A stretch of DNA of 64,000 nt, taken from Flavobacterium sp. LC2016-23 (GTDB taxonomy: Bacteria > Bacteroidota > Bacteroidia > Flavobacteriales > Flavobacteriaceae). Location: NCBI RefSeq assembly GCF_009674775.1, contig NZ_WKKE01000007.1, positions 141,721-205,720 of the forward strand, written 5' to 3'. Shown here piece after piece: positions 44,909 to 53,040 of this stretch. Position 1 is the first letter of the stretch. Every line of letters begins with the position of its first letter. The notes under the pieces are model-generated. The model had not been told where the DNA came from and did not search any database. It worked only from the letters and a program-made list of their open reading frames with translations. The position numbers and the translations under genes were made by a program.

Positions 44909-45544
44909 TTACCCGAAATAGTAATTCAGAATATTAAAAAGCGTTACAATAGCAATCAGACCCGTAATGCTTCCAATGATTGTATTCATATTTCGCATGA
45001 TATAATCGGTTTTCTTTTCGATTCTTCCGAAGAAAGCAATGTAGCTGTATAAAACAGCGAATGAACCTAAAACAGATCCAAATACAAAAGTGAAAATGAC
45101 ATTGTTTTCAAAAGCAAAAAGATGGTAAGAAGCCAAAGTGACACTCACCACAACATAATACGGAATCGGGAAGAAATTCAGTCCCGAAAGCAGCATGCCC
45201 AGAAAGAAACGGCTTTTTTTACTGCTTTTTTTAATCTTCGATTTTTTAGCTTTAGGTTCTTTGGCGATAAACAAAAAGTAAATCGTCAGGATCGAAAAAA
45301 TCGCAAAACCAACTTCACGTAATAACGTAACCACGTCCGGCCTGTTGTCGATGACCTGAGCGAATAAAACGGCTAAGGAAACCTGGAAAAAAATAACGAG
45401 AACGGCACCAACGACAAACCAAAGCGCATTCTTTTTTCCTTCTTTCAGATTTATTTTGGCTGCCGTCATGTTAATTAGACCAGGAGGAATAATTCCGATG
45501 AAAGCGGCAATGAAACCTGAAAGTAATGGAGTAAGTAATGCCAT
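44909..45544 (-). CDS. LysE family amino-acid/metabolite exporter
   Basis: Inner-membrane protein of 211 residues with about six spans and the LysE/RhtB start GFIAAFIGIIPPGLINMTAAKINLKEGKKNALWFVVGA. The family exports basic amino acids, homoserine or related metabolites; the substrate is not readable here. A Lys/Ser-rich cytoplasmic loop (KAKKSKIKKSSKKSRF) splits the two halves. It lies between trmB (upstream, 40 bases) and the ATL gene on the same strand. Confidence 0.85.
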   Translation of the reverse strand: MALLTPLLSGFIAAFIGIIPPGLINMTAAKINLKEGKKNALWFVVGAVLVIFFQVSLAVLFAQVIDNRPDVVTLLREVGFAIFSILTIYFLFIAKEPKAKKSKIKKSSKKSRFFLGMLLSGLNFFPIPYYVVVSVTLASYHLFAFENNVIFTFVFGSVLGSFAVLYSYIAFFGRIEKKTDYIMRNMNTIIGSITGLIAIVTLFNILNYYFG

Positions 45545-45584
45545 TCAGTTAAATGATGGGTTAGTATTTGGTTTTAAAACTAAA

Positions 45585-46262
45585 TTAATCTTTAATTTTA
45601 AAACGAATATACGTAATTGCCTTGTTAATTTCTAAATATTGTTTCTCGTAAAAAGTCTGGAAAGCAGTTACTTCTTCCGGACTTCCTTCGTTTCTGTACA
45701 CATTATGGTTGGCGTATAAAACTTCGTGTCCTTCTCCGTGCAGTAATCCCAAGGTATAACCGTGCATGAATTCGCTGTCGGTTTTCAGGTTTACCACACC
45801 GTCTTTTTTAAGGATTGTTTTGTATAATTTCAGGAACTCAGAATTCGTCATTCTGTGTTTGGTTCTTTTGTATTTGATTTGCGGATCCGGAAAAGTAATC
45901 CAGATTTCATCCACTTCATTTTCGGCAAAAACATGGTTGATCAGTTCGATTTGAGTTCGGATAAAGGCAACATTATGCAGGCCATTTTCTACCGCAGTTT
46001 TGGCACCTCTCCAGAAACGCGCGCCTTTAATATCGATTCCGATAAAATTTTTGTTGGGATATTTTTCGGCTAATCCAACAGAATATTCTCCTTTTCCACA
46101 GCCTAATTCCAGGACTAACGGATTATCATTTTTAAAGAAATCAGTATTCCATTTTCCTCTTAAGGGCATTAAATTGCCTACCACTTCTTCTCTGGTTGGT
46201 TGAAAAACGTTTTCAAATGTTTCGTTTTCCCTGAATCTTTTAAGTTTATTTTTACTTCCCAC
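45585..46262 (-). CDS. trmB: tRNA (guanosine(46)-N7)-methyltransferase
   Basis: SAM-dependent methylation of G46 in tRNA variable loops. Motifs include LVLELGCGKGEYSVGLAEKYPNKNFIGIDIKGARFWRGAKTA, the catalytic IWITFPDPQIKYKRTKHRMT and LKTDSEFMHGYTLGL. GTG 46262 (start of GSKNKLKRFREN) is the family start, giving 225 residues. The upstream TTG (46283) lies within a TAATTTTG-like -7 element and is unlikely. Confidence 0.93.
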   Translation of the reverse strand: MGSKNKLKRFRENETFENVFQPTREEVVGNLMPLRGKWNTDFFKNDNPLVLELGCGKGEYSVGLAEKYPNKNFIGIDIKGARFWRGAKTAVENGLHNVAFIRTQIELINHVFAENEVDEIWITFPDPQIKYKRTKHRMTNSEFLKLYKTILKKDGVVNLKTDSEFMHGYTLGLLHGEGHEVLYANHNVYRNEGSPEEVTAFQTFYEKQYLEINKAITYIRFKIKD

Positions 46263-46325
46263 TTTTACAAAAATTTTCAGCAAAATTAAGGAATATAAAC
46301 GAATGAATTAGAGTGGTTTTGTTTT

Positions 46326-46690
46326 TTGCCACGAATTACACGAATTTGCACTAATTTTTTATGGGTAATGATATTTTTTTGCCACGAATTGCACGAATTG
46401 GCACTAATTTTTCGCGTATGCTGCTTAAATTAATTCGTGAAAATTTGTGTAATCTGTGGCTACTATTTTATGCGTAATGGTATGTTTTTTTGCCACGAAT
46501 TGCACGAATTTCCACTAATTTTTTCGCGTATGCTGCTTAAAATTAATTCGTGAGAATTTGTGTAATCTGTGGCTACTATTTTATGCGTAATGGTATGTTT
46601 TTTTGCCACGAATTACACTAATCTCCACTAATTTTTCGCGTATGCTGCTTAAAATTAATTCGTGAGAATTCGTGTAATTCGTGGCAAACT
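46326..46690. repeat. tandem ~112-bp repeat (gccacgaatt family)
   Basis: Units starting with GCCACGAATT at 46381, 46492 and 46605 are 111-113 bases apart, and a shorter unit begins at 46328. Each holds GCCACGAATT(G/A)CACGAATT, TTTTTCGCGTATGCTGCTTAAA, and TAATTCGTGA(G/A)AATT.GTGTAAT.CGTGGC, so every unit is itself an inverted repeat that can fold. No reading frame is conserved. It separates trmB and the ammonium transporter. Confidence 0.9.
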
Positions 46691-46725
46691 ATATTTTAAT
46701 TAAAATTCGTGGCAAAGCAAATATC

Positions 46726-48108
46726 TTAATGGTATTGTGTTTCCGGTACGGCTAACATTTTAGGATCTAATGTCTCATCGTGTTGTGATAAATCCAGTCC
46801 GATGTGTTCGGATTCTTCGGAAACACGCAGCGGAATAATAAAGTTGGTTACTTTGAATAGGAAATAAGCCCCGAAGAAAGTAAAGATCGAAACCAGCACC
46901 AAAGCAATCATATGATGCATAAATACGTTCCAGCCGCCGTGCAGTAAACTTGCCTTTTCGCCATGTGCAAAAATCGCGGTCAGGATCATTCCCATGATAC
47001 CGCCCACACCGTGACAGGCAAAAACGTCAAGCGTATCGTCAAATCTTCTCGAGAAACTACAATTCACAACTGAATTAGAAACCAAAGCCGTTACAAATCC
47101 GAAAAACATACTTTCCGGAACCGAAACATAACCTGCTGCGGGCGTTATGGCCACCAAACCTACCACAGCTCCGATACAGGCCCCGAGAGCGGAAACTTTT
47201 CTACCGTTCATTCGGTCAAAGAAAACCCAGGTTAACATGGCTGCCGCCGATGAGGTTGTGGTCGTGGCAAAAGCCATGGCAGCAGTTCCGTTGGCCGCAA
47301 GAGCAGAACCGGCATTAAAGCCAAACCAGCCGAACCATAGCATTCCCGTTCCTAATAAGACAAACGGAATATTGGTCGGAATATGTAAACTGTTTTTTCT
47401 TTTTCCTAAAACCAGCACTCCGGCCAAAGCTGCAAAACCGGAACTCATGTGTACCACGGTTCCCCCTGCAAAATCTTTCACACCAAAATAACTGCCCAAA
47501 ACACCCGTTGGATACCAAACGGCATGGCATAAAGGCGCATAGATGAAAATCGTAAACAAACTGATAAAGATTAAATACGATATAAAACGAACGCGTTCTG
47601 CAAATGAACCTGTAATAATTGCCGGAGCAATAATGGCAAACTTCATCTGGAACAAAGCGAATAACATAAACGGAATCGTGCTCGCTAATTTTTTATGCGG
47701 AAGAACGCCCACATAATCCATAAAAGCAAAAGTGGTCGGATTACCAAAGAAACTGTAAAAATGCGCTCCTGTGCCAAAACCTACCGGATCTCCAAAAGCC
47801 AGACTGAAACCCACAGTAACCCATAAAAGCGTTACCACACCCAGACAGATAAAACTTTGCAGCATCGTCGAGATTACATTTTTCTTGCCGACCATTCCGC
47901 CGTAAAAAAATGATAATCCGGGTGTCATAATCAAAACCAGACAGCAGGAGGTAAGCATCCAGGCAACATCGGCAGGAACTATGTGGTCTGTAGTTCCAAA
48001 TTCAGACAGTACGTAATTGTTTTCGGTAACCGTTGGCCAAAATGCCCCTGTAATACAAACAATACTTATAATAATAAAGGAAATGATCCAGCGTTTTTCT
48101 ATTTTCAT
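46726..48108 (-). CDS. amtB: ammonium transporter (Amt family)
   Basis: Trimeric inner-membrane channel for ammonium, 460 residues with about eleven or twelve spans. Family motifs are CLVLIMTPGLSFFYGGMVGKKNVISTM, DFAGGTVVHMSSGFAALAGVLVLGKRK and DDTLDVFACHGVGGIMGMILTAIF. A short signal-like N-terminus precedes the first span. No glnK gene is adjacent, unlike in many bacteria. A TAACTTTG -7-like element lies on this strand near 48148-48155. The 263 bases upstream have no gene. Confidence 0.96.
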   Translation of the reverse strand: MKIEKRWIISFIIISIVCITGAFWPTVTENNYVLSEFGTTDHIVPADVAWMLTSCCLVLIMTPGLSFFYGGMVGKKNVISTMLQSFICLGVVTLLWVTVGFSLAFGDPVGFGTGAHFYSFFGNPTTFAFMDYVGVLPHKKLASTIPFMLFALFQMKFAIIAPAIITGSFAERVRFISYLIFISLFTIFIYAPLCHAVWYPTGVLGSYFGVKDFAGGTVVHMSSGFAALAGVLVLGKRKNSLHIPTNIPFVLLGTGMLWFGWFGFNAGSALAANGTAAMAFATTTTSSAAAMLTWVFFDRMNGRKVSALGACIGAVVGLVAITPAAGYVSVPESMFFGFVTALVSNSVVNCSFSRRFDDTLDVFACHGVGGIMGMILTAIFAHGEKASLLHGGWNVFMHHMIALVLVSIFTFFGAYFLFKVTNFIIPLRVSEESEHIGLDLSQHDETLDPKMLAVPETQYH

Positions 48109-48371
48109 TTTTCAGATACTTTATTTAAACCCTATTTTTTTTGGGGTCAAAGTTAAAAAAAAATAAATATTCAGCTTTTTAGGGCTGATAAAATAGAGGG
48201 CACGGCTTTATTTTAGTCAATTTTGTAAAATTCAATACCTTTTTTTGACAGTATGCTATTTTCAGGATTAAAAAAACAGGCTTACTTGATAAATATGTTA
48301 TAATTAAATCGATATTCGGTTTTGTAAAGCACTCAAAAAGTTAGGATTATAATAACAATCCCTCAATTTGT

Positions 48372-48863
48372 TTATTTTTTCTGAAGCTTTGCAATCAGGG
48401 CATCTTCAATAGGCGCTTTTATTTTGGTCACAGCATCAACCTCGTCATTCGGAACGGTCATCGATAAAACATAATGTTGAATTTTCCATTCTTTCCCCAC
48501 TTTCACCAAAACACCCGATCCGCGGCAGATTTTCATTTGTGTACTGAGCAATTCATCAAACCAGGCGATTTTTCCGGTTTTGTCAAAAAAGATATGGCGT
48601 TCCAAAGCCTTAAAATTCCAGGTAGTTCCTTTGTCAAAAAAAGGTTTTGCCCAGGCTTTGAAATCCGGTTTGGTCCAGTTTTCTGTTGCATCGGTTCCGA
48701 TATAAATGGCATCGTCGGCCATGGCATTAAAGTAAGCCTCAAACTTTACTTCGGCAGCTGCTTTGTGCCAATGATCTAAAGTATTGTTGATGTTTTCTTT
48801 TTCGGCATTTTGTGCATGGGCAAAAGCCGTAACGAATAATAAAAGGAGAAGTGATTTTTTCAT
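48372..48863 (-). CDS. exported SnoaL/NTF2-like protein
   Basis: A 163-residue protein with signal peptide MKKSLLLLLFVTAFAHAQ. The mature part is a cone-shaped NTF2/SnoaL-like fold (INNTLDHWHKAAAEVKFEAYFNAMADDAIYIGTDATENWTKPDFKAWAKP). Such proteins bind small ligands or act in periplasmic enzymes; function is unknown here. The open frame extends to 48938, but ATG 48863 begins the signal peptide. A cluster of 'cgcaaag' repeats begins immediately upstream. Confidence 0.85.
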   Translation of the reverse strand: MKKSLLLLLFVTAFAHAQNAEKENINNTLDHWHKAAAEVKFEAYFNAMADDAIYIGTDATENWTKPDFKAWAKPFFDKGTTWNFKALERHIFFDKTGKIAWFDELLSTQMKICRGSGVLVKVGKEWKIQHYVLSMTVPNDEVDAVTKIKAPIEDALIAKLQKK

Positions 48864-48899
48864 AGTGGGTTTGTTTTTGGTTTTAAAGTTAGTAAATAT

Positions 48900-49295
48900 A
48901 TTTAACCGCAAAGGGCGCAAAGTAAAAGCGCCAAGCACGCAAAGTTTTTTTTTCTTTGCGACTTTGCGACTTTGCGTGCAATTCTCAACGCTTTGTGCAT
49001 TTTTTAATCACGCAAAGACGCAAAGGCGCAAAGTTTTTTTTAAGTTTTTCTTTGCGACTTCGCGACTTTGCGTGTAATTTCTCAACGCCTCGGGAGGCAG
49101 GTGGACATATTTTAATCACGCAAAGGCGCAAAAGCGCAAAGTTTTTTTTTAAGTTTTTCTTTGCGACTTCGCGACTTTGCGTGCAATTTCTCAACACTTT
49201 GTGCATTTTTTAATCACGCAAAGACGCAAAGGCGCAAAGTTTTTTAGCCTTGCGTACTTTGCGTAAATCTTCGCGTTCCTTGCGGTTAAACAACT
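48900..49295. repeat. cluster of 'acgcaaaggcgcaaag' repeats
   Basis: About 400 bases of direct and inverted copies of ACCGCAAAGGGCGCAAAG, CTTTGCGACTTCGCGACTTTGCG and ATCACGCAAAGACGCAAAGGCGCAAAG. At least three near-identical modules of about 115 bases (near 49008, 49114, 49213). Overlapping open frames here are products of the repeats. Confidence 0.88.
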
Positions 49296-49300
49296 CAAAG

Positions 49301-49419
49301 CTTAAATGAACTTACCTCCCTTACATGGTTTATCCCGTTACAATGTTAATCTTAGCGCTCCTAGCGGTTAAAAACACACAGTAATCAAAACTTAAATGAA
49401 CTTATAACCCTTATATGTT
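49301..49419. repeat. two CTTAAATGAACTTA repeats
   Basis: CTTAAATGAACTTACCTCCCTTACATGG at 49301 and CTTAAATGAACTTATAACCCTTATATG at 49391 match the element at 44370-44487. They lie just upstream of the promoter (TATATTTG, 49427-49434) of the HGQPGHRC lipoprotein. Confidence 0.75.
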
Positions 49420-49457
49420 TATTTAGTATATTTGAGAGCTCTTAAAATACTACCGTT

Positions 49458-50135
49458 ATGAATTCGAAAATCATTATAAGCTCTCTAGTCCTTTCCTCTT
49501 TGGTTTTGGTATCCTGCAAGAAGGAACTCGAACCACAGGAAAACACCCCAACCTCAGAATTGGTAAAATTGGGGCTAGTGAAAGACACCACCAAAGTCAA
49601 TACAGCAGCGGCCGCACCTGCGCCAACTGCCAACCCGAATACCGTAATGAACGCCACCGGCGGCATAAATCCGGCACACGGACAACCCGGCCACCGCTGT
49701 GATATTGCGGTTGGAGCACCGTTAAATTCGGCTCCGACACAAACACAAACGCAGACCACCACGACGCAGACCGCACAAACCATGCAGGTCAATCCGGGCA
49801 AGCAGGTGGTAACTACGACCACCACGGCAGCACCCGTAAAAGTAGCCAAAGGAATGAATCCATCGCACGGACAACCGGGACATCGATGTGATATTCCTGT
49901 TGGAGCACCGCTGAATTCTCCGAAAGCGAGTACCACCGCTACAGCTTCGGCTCCTTCGCAAGGCGGATCGTTTTCGCAAAAAATAACCGTAACACCACCG
50001 CCTGCCAAAAGTAACGTACCGGCATTGCTGAGTACAGAAACTACCAATCAGGTAGCAGAAGGCATGAATCCGGCACACGGACAACCGGGACATCGTTGCG
50101 ATATTCCAGTAGGGCAGCCGTTACCAAAATCATAA
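49458..50135 (+). CDS. lipoprotein with three HGQPGHRCDI motifs
   Basis: A 225-residue lipoprotein. Signal peptide MNSKIIISSLVLSSLVLVSC, lipobox Cys20. The mature protein is low complexity (Thr/Ala/Pro/Gln linkers) carrying three copies of NP(A/S)HGQPGHRCDI(P/A)VG(A/Q)PL at residues about 71-89, 134-152 and 204-222. The DNA copies differ at many third positions while the protein motif is kept, so it is under selection. Each motif has two His and one Cys, suited to metal, heme or redox chemistry. The motif recurs in Bacteroidota lipoproteins but I know of no function. A terminator follows. Confidence 0.85.
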   Translation: MNSKIIISSLVLSSLVLVSCKKELEPQENTPTSELVKLGLVKDTTKVNTAAAAPAPTANPNTVMNATGGINPAHGQPGHRCDIAVGAPLNSAPTQTQTQTTTTQTAQTMQVNPGKQVVTTTTTAAPVKVAKGMNPSHGQPGHRCDIPVGAPLNSPKASTTATASAPSQGGSFSQKITVTPPPAKSNVPALLSTETTNQVAEGMNPAHGQPGHRCDIPVGQPLPKS

Positions 50136-50140
50136 ACACA

Positions 50141-50174
50141 AAAAAACCGAATACAAATCGTATTCGGTTTTTTG
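50141..50174 (+). terminator. rho-independent terminator
   Basis: AAAACCGAATAC, loop AAATC, GTATTCGGTTTT then T-rich. It ends the lipoprotein transcript. Confidence 0.88.
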
Positions 50175-50221
50175 TTTCTATTCGTTAGCGATATCGCTAT
50201 TGGTAGATTAATCTATATAAA

Positions 50222-50536
50222 TTAATACTCTTTCATTTTTTCGAAAGTCGTAGTAAGTGATTTTTTTGCTTTGGCCAGCGCACCGCTGAAGGCTTTTTCA
50301 AGTGTATCGGAGTGGTCTGTTACAGTTAAGGGTTGTAAATTGGCTACACGAACTTCGATCACGCATTTTTTATCGTTTAAGCTGAATTTCTCTCCGTTTT
50401 CATCTCCGAAATGTACTTCAACGCGGGTAATTTTTTCTTCAAAACGGTTTAGGCCTTTTTCTAATTCTTCAGAAAAGTAAGTAGCTAATCTTTCGTGTCC
50501 TTCGATGTTCTTGTCTGTATTGATTTGAATTTTCAT
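50222..50536 (-). CDS. ribosome hibernation promoting factor (short HPF/RaiA family)
   Basis: A 104-residue ribosome-associated factor, cytoplasmic. It opens MKIQINTDKNIEGHERLATYFSEELEKGLNRFEEKITRVEVHFGDENG, the conserved HPF/YfiA domain, and lacks the C-terminal dimerisation domain of long HPF. It binds the 30S decoding centre and inhibits translation under stress or in stationary phase. A -33/-7 pair lies upstream (50563-50593). Confidence 0.9.
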   Translation of the reverse strand: MKIQINTDKNIEGHERLATYFSEELEKGLNRFEEKITRVEVHFGDENGEKFSLNDKKCVIEVRVANLQPLTVTDHSDTLEKAFSGALAKAKKSLTTTFEKMKEY

Positions 50537-50562
50537 ATAGTTTATATTTAGTGATTGTTTCT

Positions 50563-50593
50563 CAAAGCTATTTTAATTAGAATGAAAAGCCAA
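50563..50593 (-). promoter_or_regulatory. promoter of the hibernation factor gene
   Basis: Minus strand TTG (50593-50591), 20 bases, TAGCTTTG (50570-50563), about 27 bases before the ATG. A good match to the -33/-7 pattern. Confidence 0.6.
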
Positions 50594-50726
50594 GTGAGTT
50601 AATAAAACATTATGAAAATAGTTACCCCATTTTGTCATTTCGACGAAGGAGAAATCACATCACAAACTCCACACCAATAGGAAAATATAAATTGTAAGAA
50701 TTTATCTTGTATTTTTTTGTACTGAC

Positions 50727-50758
50727 TTGCAGAAGTTCCCATCTTTTGTGTATCTTCG
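50727..50758 (+). promoter_or_regulatory. possible promoter of the small ORF pair
   Basis: TTG (50727-50729), 21 bases, then TATCTTCG (one mismatch to TAnnTTTG). It precedes the ORF at 50779. Confidence 0.4.
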
Positions 50759-50778
50759 CAGTCCTAAACTTCGAGATT

Positions 50779-50898
50779 ATGAACACAACAAAACTTCTTG
50801 CCCGTATGGCATGCTGGCGGTATTGGAAACAACCACAACGCGTTCTCGAAGGCGTAGGACAGCTAACCCGTACGGGTTTTTTATTCCCTAAACTTTGA
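50779..50898 (+). CDS. 39-residue small ORF with duplicated initiation region
   Basis: Encodes MNTTKLLARMACWRYWKQPQ followed by a tail ending RTGFLFPKL. It starts 16 bases after CCTAAACTTCGAGATTATGA. A 19/20-identical copy, CCTAAACTTTGAGATTATGA (50887-50906), supplies the start of the next ORF. Near its 3' end AACCCGTACGGGTT is followed by six T, a terminator-like stem inside the reading frame. It may be a peptide gene or a leader ORF. No family is recognised. Confidence 0.4.
   Translation: MNTTKLLARMACWRYWKQPQRVLEGVGQLTRTGFLFPKL
50865..50882 (+). terminator. terminator-like stem inside the small ORF
   Basis: AACCCGTACGGGTT followed by T-run. An upstream CCCGTA (50801-50806) could pair with TACGGG instead, making two exclusive folds, as in an attenuator. 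The stem is short, so the call is weak. Confidence 0.35.
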
Positions 50899-50902
50899 GA
50901 TT

Positions 50903-51136
50903 ATGAGTACCAACACCTTTTCAAAAGAAACCGAATTGAGGTTAAATGATTTCTTCAGCCATTCCATTGATCCGGAGAGTATGGCCAAAACCATCAGACA
51001 TGTCAATTATCTGCTTGCTCTCGGCGTCATGCGTGATCACGAACCGCTGCATTCAGATAAAAGAAGTCTCGAAGTTTGCTTTTACTGGATGAACGAACTA
51101 GCCGAAATCCTAAATCCTTATCTGGATGTTGACTGA
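50903..51136 (+). CDS. small conserved-looking protein, unknown function
   Basis: A 77-residue cytoplasmic protein, MSTNTFSKETELRLNDFFSH..., predicted mostly helical and acidic, ending LNPYLDVD. No family is recognised. It starts five bases after the stop of the 39-residue ORF, from a duplicated initiation sequence, and is followed by a strong terminator (51149-51177). The context suggests a two-cistron unit. Confidence 0.55.
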   Translation: MSTNTFSKETELRLNDFFSHSIDPESMAKTIRHVNYLLALGVMRDHEPLHSDKRSLEVCFYWMNELAEILNPYLDVD

Positions 51137-51148
51137 TTAAAAAACCGA

Positions 51149-51177
51149 AAAAGCCACTGTTAGCAGTGGCTTTTTTT
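51149..51177 (+). terminator. rho-independent terminator
   Basis: AAAGCCACTG, loop TTAG, CAGTGGCTTT then seven T. Confidence 0.92.
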
Positions 51178-51199
51178 GTTTAAAGCCGTTTATTTTGAA

Positions 51200-51355
51200 A
51201 AAAAATCTGTTGTAAAATTTCTGTTGTAAAAAAAACTACAACAGAATATTTTCAACAGTTTTGTTGTAAAAATTTTGTTGGAGAAAAAAAGTACAACAGA
51301 ATATTTACAACAAATTTGTTGTAGAAATGAAATTGAAAAGTAAAAATACAACAGG
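51200..51355. repeat. cluster of TGTTGTA / TACAACA iterons
   Basis: About nine copies of TGTTGTA or its complement TACAACA occur in both orientations within 155 bases (for example TCTGTTGTAAAA, TACAACAGAATATT, ACAACAAATTTGTTGT). The spacing is irregular. It lies at the boundary of the restriction-modification island. Confidence 0.75.
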
Positions 51356-51361
51356 AAGTTT

Positions 51362-51781
51362 CTAAGTGTTTTGTCTTTCGTTTATGGCATTTTGAATTTC
51401 AAGAATACAGGAATCCAAATTCTTTTTGATATCGTTGCTCCAGAAACGCAGAATCTTCCAGTTTTGAGCTTCTAAATGTGCATTGACTTCTATGTCGCGT
51501 TGCATGTTTCGTTCGATTTTTTTGATCCAGAATTCAGGATTGGTTTGTGGTTTTTTCCGCGTTTCCCAGTCTTTTCCATGGAAGAATTCTGAATCTACGA
51601 ATACTGCAATTTTTAGTTTTTTAAAGGTAAAGTCCGGTTTTCCAAAAACTGTTTTATTGTTTTTTCTGTAGCGGTAACCTAGATTCCATAAGGCTTTTGC
51701 CAAACTTACTTCAGCTTTTGTTGCAGTGCTTTTGATGGCACGCATGTTTTTGGAGCGTTGTTCTGGATTGTGGACATCCAT
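51362..51781 (-). CDS. vsr: very short patch repair endonuclease
   Basis: Nicks T:G mismatches made by deamination of 5-methylcytosine at Dcm-type sites. 139 residues with the family start MDVHNPEQRSKNMRAIKSTATKAE, then GYRYRKNNKTVFGKPDFTFKKLKIAVFVDSEFFHGKDW (active-site Asp and His) and WKILRFWSNDI. It lies directly downstream of the EcoRII-like endonuclease, as expected since the methylase makes 5-methylcytosine. The zinc-binding Cys/His set of E. coli Vsr is partly absent. Confidence 0.95.
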   Translation of the reverse strand: MDVHNPEQRSKNMRAIKSTATKAEVSLAKALWNLGYRYRKNNKTVFGKPDFTFKKLKIAVFVDSEFFHGKDWETRKKPQTNPEFWIKKIERNMQRDIEVNAHLEAQNWKILRFWSNDIKKNLDSCILEIQNAINERQNT

Positions 51782-51787
51782 AACAAA

Positions 51788-53011
51788 TTAAGTTATTTTA
51801 TTTTGTCGTTGTCGAACTACGTTTATAAAGTCTTGAAGGTTTAATAAATTTAATTGTTGAGAAGCAGTATAAGTTTCCTTCAAAGATTGTGGAATTACAA
51901 GTTGTAAATTTTGCGCTAACATTTCGTCAGTCTGATTTACGCTTATTGCGGGCTCTAACGTGATTAAATGTTTCTGGGAAGTAATTCTCTCTGCTTCCGA
52001 TAAAACTTGTCTCCATCTATCTTTTGCTGTAGTCTTAACACCAAGCATTGTCAATAATTCAACGGGGAAATCTGGGTTATGATAATTTGTTATCGACGGA
52101 AAAAGAAAATCAGGTTTGTTATTCCTTTCTGTTTTTGCTCCTTTAGAAAAGTTTATTTCTTGAAATTTAAAAATAGAGGCGAGATGATTTTCAAAAGCAA
52201 AACCGGCACGAGACTTTCTTCTATTCTGAACGCTTAATGAGAATGAAATAAAATCGTCTACGTCTATCCTATTTTCTCCAAATCCTTGTTCAAGTTTTTT
52301 TGATACAATATGTTTCTCAAGCGTTTTGAAAAGCATTTCTTCTCTTTCAAGCCAAGCAATCAAAGTTTGATCTGGTTCTTCAATTGGGGAAACATTACCA
52401 ACTGTGGAACGGGCAAATTCTGAAAAGTCCGATGTTGAAGGAAACTTATTTCCAAATTTATTAAGGATCAAGTCTAAGAAATCTGGCTCAGTCTCATCAA
52501 TTTCAAAACCAAGTGAATTAAGAATATATTTTCCTGCAAAATTAAGTTTGATGTCATTTGAGGAAATATCACGGAAAATAAATTTGTTTCCAATTTCTTC
52601 TATTTCAAAAAGCCAAAGTAATTGCTGTTCAGCCGTTGTTCCCTTAGGAGCTACTACCACAGCTAATTTGTTATCATGTGTGAGTCCAATTAATAAAAAG
52701 TCACCAGCATTAGCACTTTCCATAACTTGTGTTGCGGAATAATAAAGACGATATTCTGCGCTTCTATTAGGGGTATCTTTCCTTGCGTTATACCAAGACA
52801 GGAATCCTTCTTCTCGTAATATAGTTTCTTCATTGTCAGTTAGGTATATAAAAACACATTCATGTTTAGATCTTTCCGTGCCTAACATAGATCTAAATCC
52901 ACTAATACCATTAAATTCATGTTGGTTAGAAACTTTGGGATCAACTTCAACTTCACTAAGTCTTTTTGCGCCTATGTTTTTAAAGTATTTTGAAAGAAGA
53001 CCATTTCCCAT
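51788..53011 (-). CDS. EcoRII-like type II restriction endonuclease
   Basis: A 407-residue type IIE enzyme. The N-terminal half resembles the EcoRII effector-binding barrel (VFIYLTDNEETILREEGFLSWYNARKDTPNRSAEYRLYYS). The C-terminal catalytic domain has RKSRAGFAFENHLASIFKFQEINF, then KPDFLFPSI...LLTMLGVKTTAKDRWRQVLSEAERITSQKHLITLEPA. The recognition site is therefore probably CCWGG, and the enzyme should need two sites. It lies between the methylase and vsr genes; the two island halves are contiguous. Confidence 0.92.
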   Translation of the reverse strand: MGNGLLSKYFKNIGAKRLSEVEVDPKVSNQHEFNGISGFRSMLGTERSKHECVFIYLTDNEETILREEGFLSWYNARKDTPNRSAEYRLYYSATQVMESANAGDFLLIGLTHDNKLAVVVAPKGTTAEQQLLWLFEIEEIGNKFIFRDISSNDIKLNFAGKYILNSLGFEIDETEPDFLDLILNKFGNKFPSTSDFSEFARSTVGNVSPIEEPDQTLIAWLEREEMLFKTLEKHIVSKKLEQGFGENRIDVDDFISFSLSVQNRRKSRAGFAFENHLASIFKFQEINFSKGAKTERNNKPDFLFPSITNYHNPDFPVELLTMLGVKTTAKDRWRQVLSEAERITSQKHLITLEPAISVNQTDEMLAQNLQLVIPQSLKETYTASQQLNLLNLQDFINVVRQRQNKIT

Positions 53012-53040
53012 TATTATAAAATTATAATTAATTTATCCTG

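Noticed and set aside
46326..46690. CRISPR array
   Set aside because: The repeats are contiguous 111-113-base units without unique spacers, are themselves palindromic, and no cas gene is near.
48784..49213. Overlapping open frames of about 85-97 codons near the SnoaL-like gene
   Set aside because: They translate the 'cgcaaag' repeats in several frames (CVQFSTLCAFF...), so they reflect repeat composition.
49442..50047. 201-codon minus-strand frame opposite the HGQPGHRC lipoprotein
   Set aside because: The plus-strand gene has a signal peptide, lipobox, conserved motifs, promoter and terminator; the minus frame is its antisense shadow with Cys/Val-rich low complexity.
50741..50898. Trp operon leader peptide
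   Set aside because: The 39-residue ORF has only two Trp that are not adjacent, and no trp genes follow.
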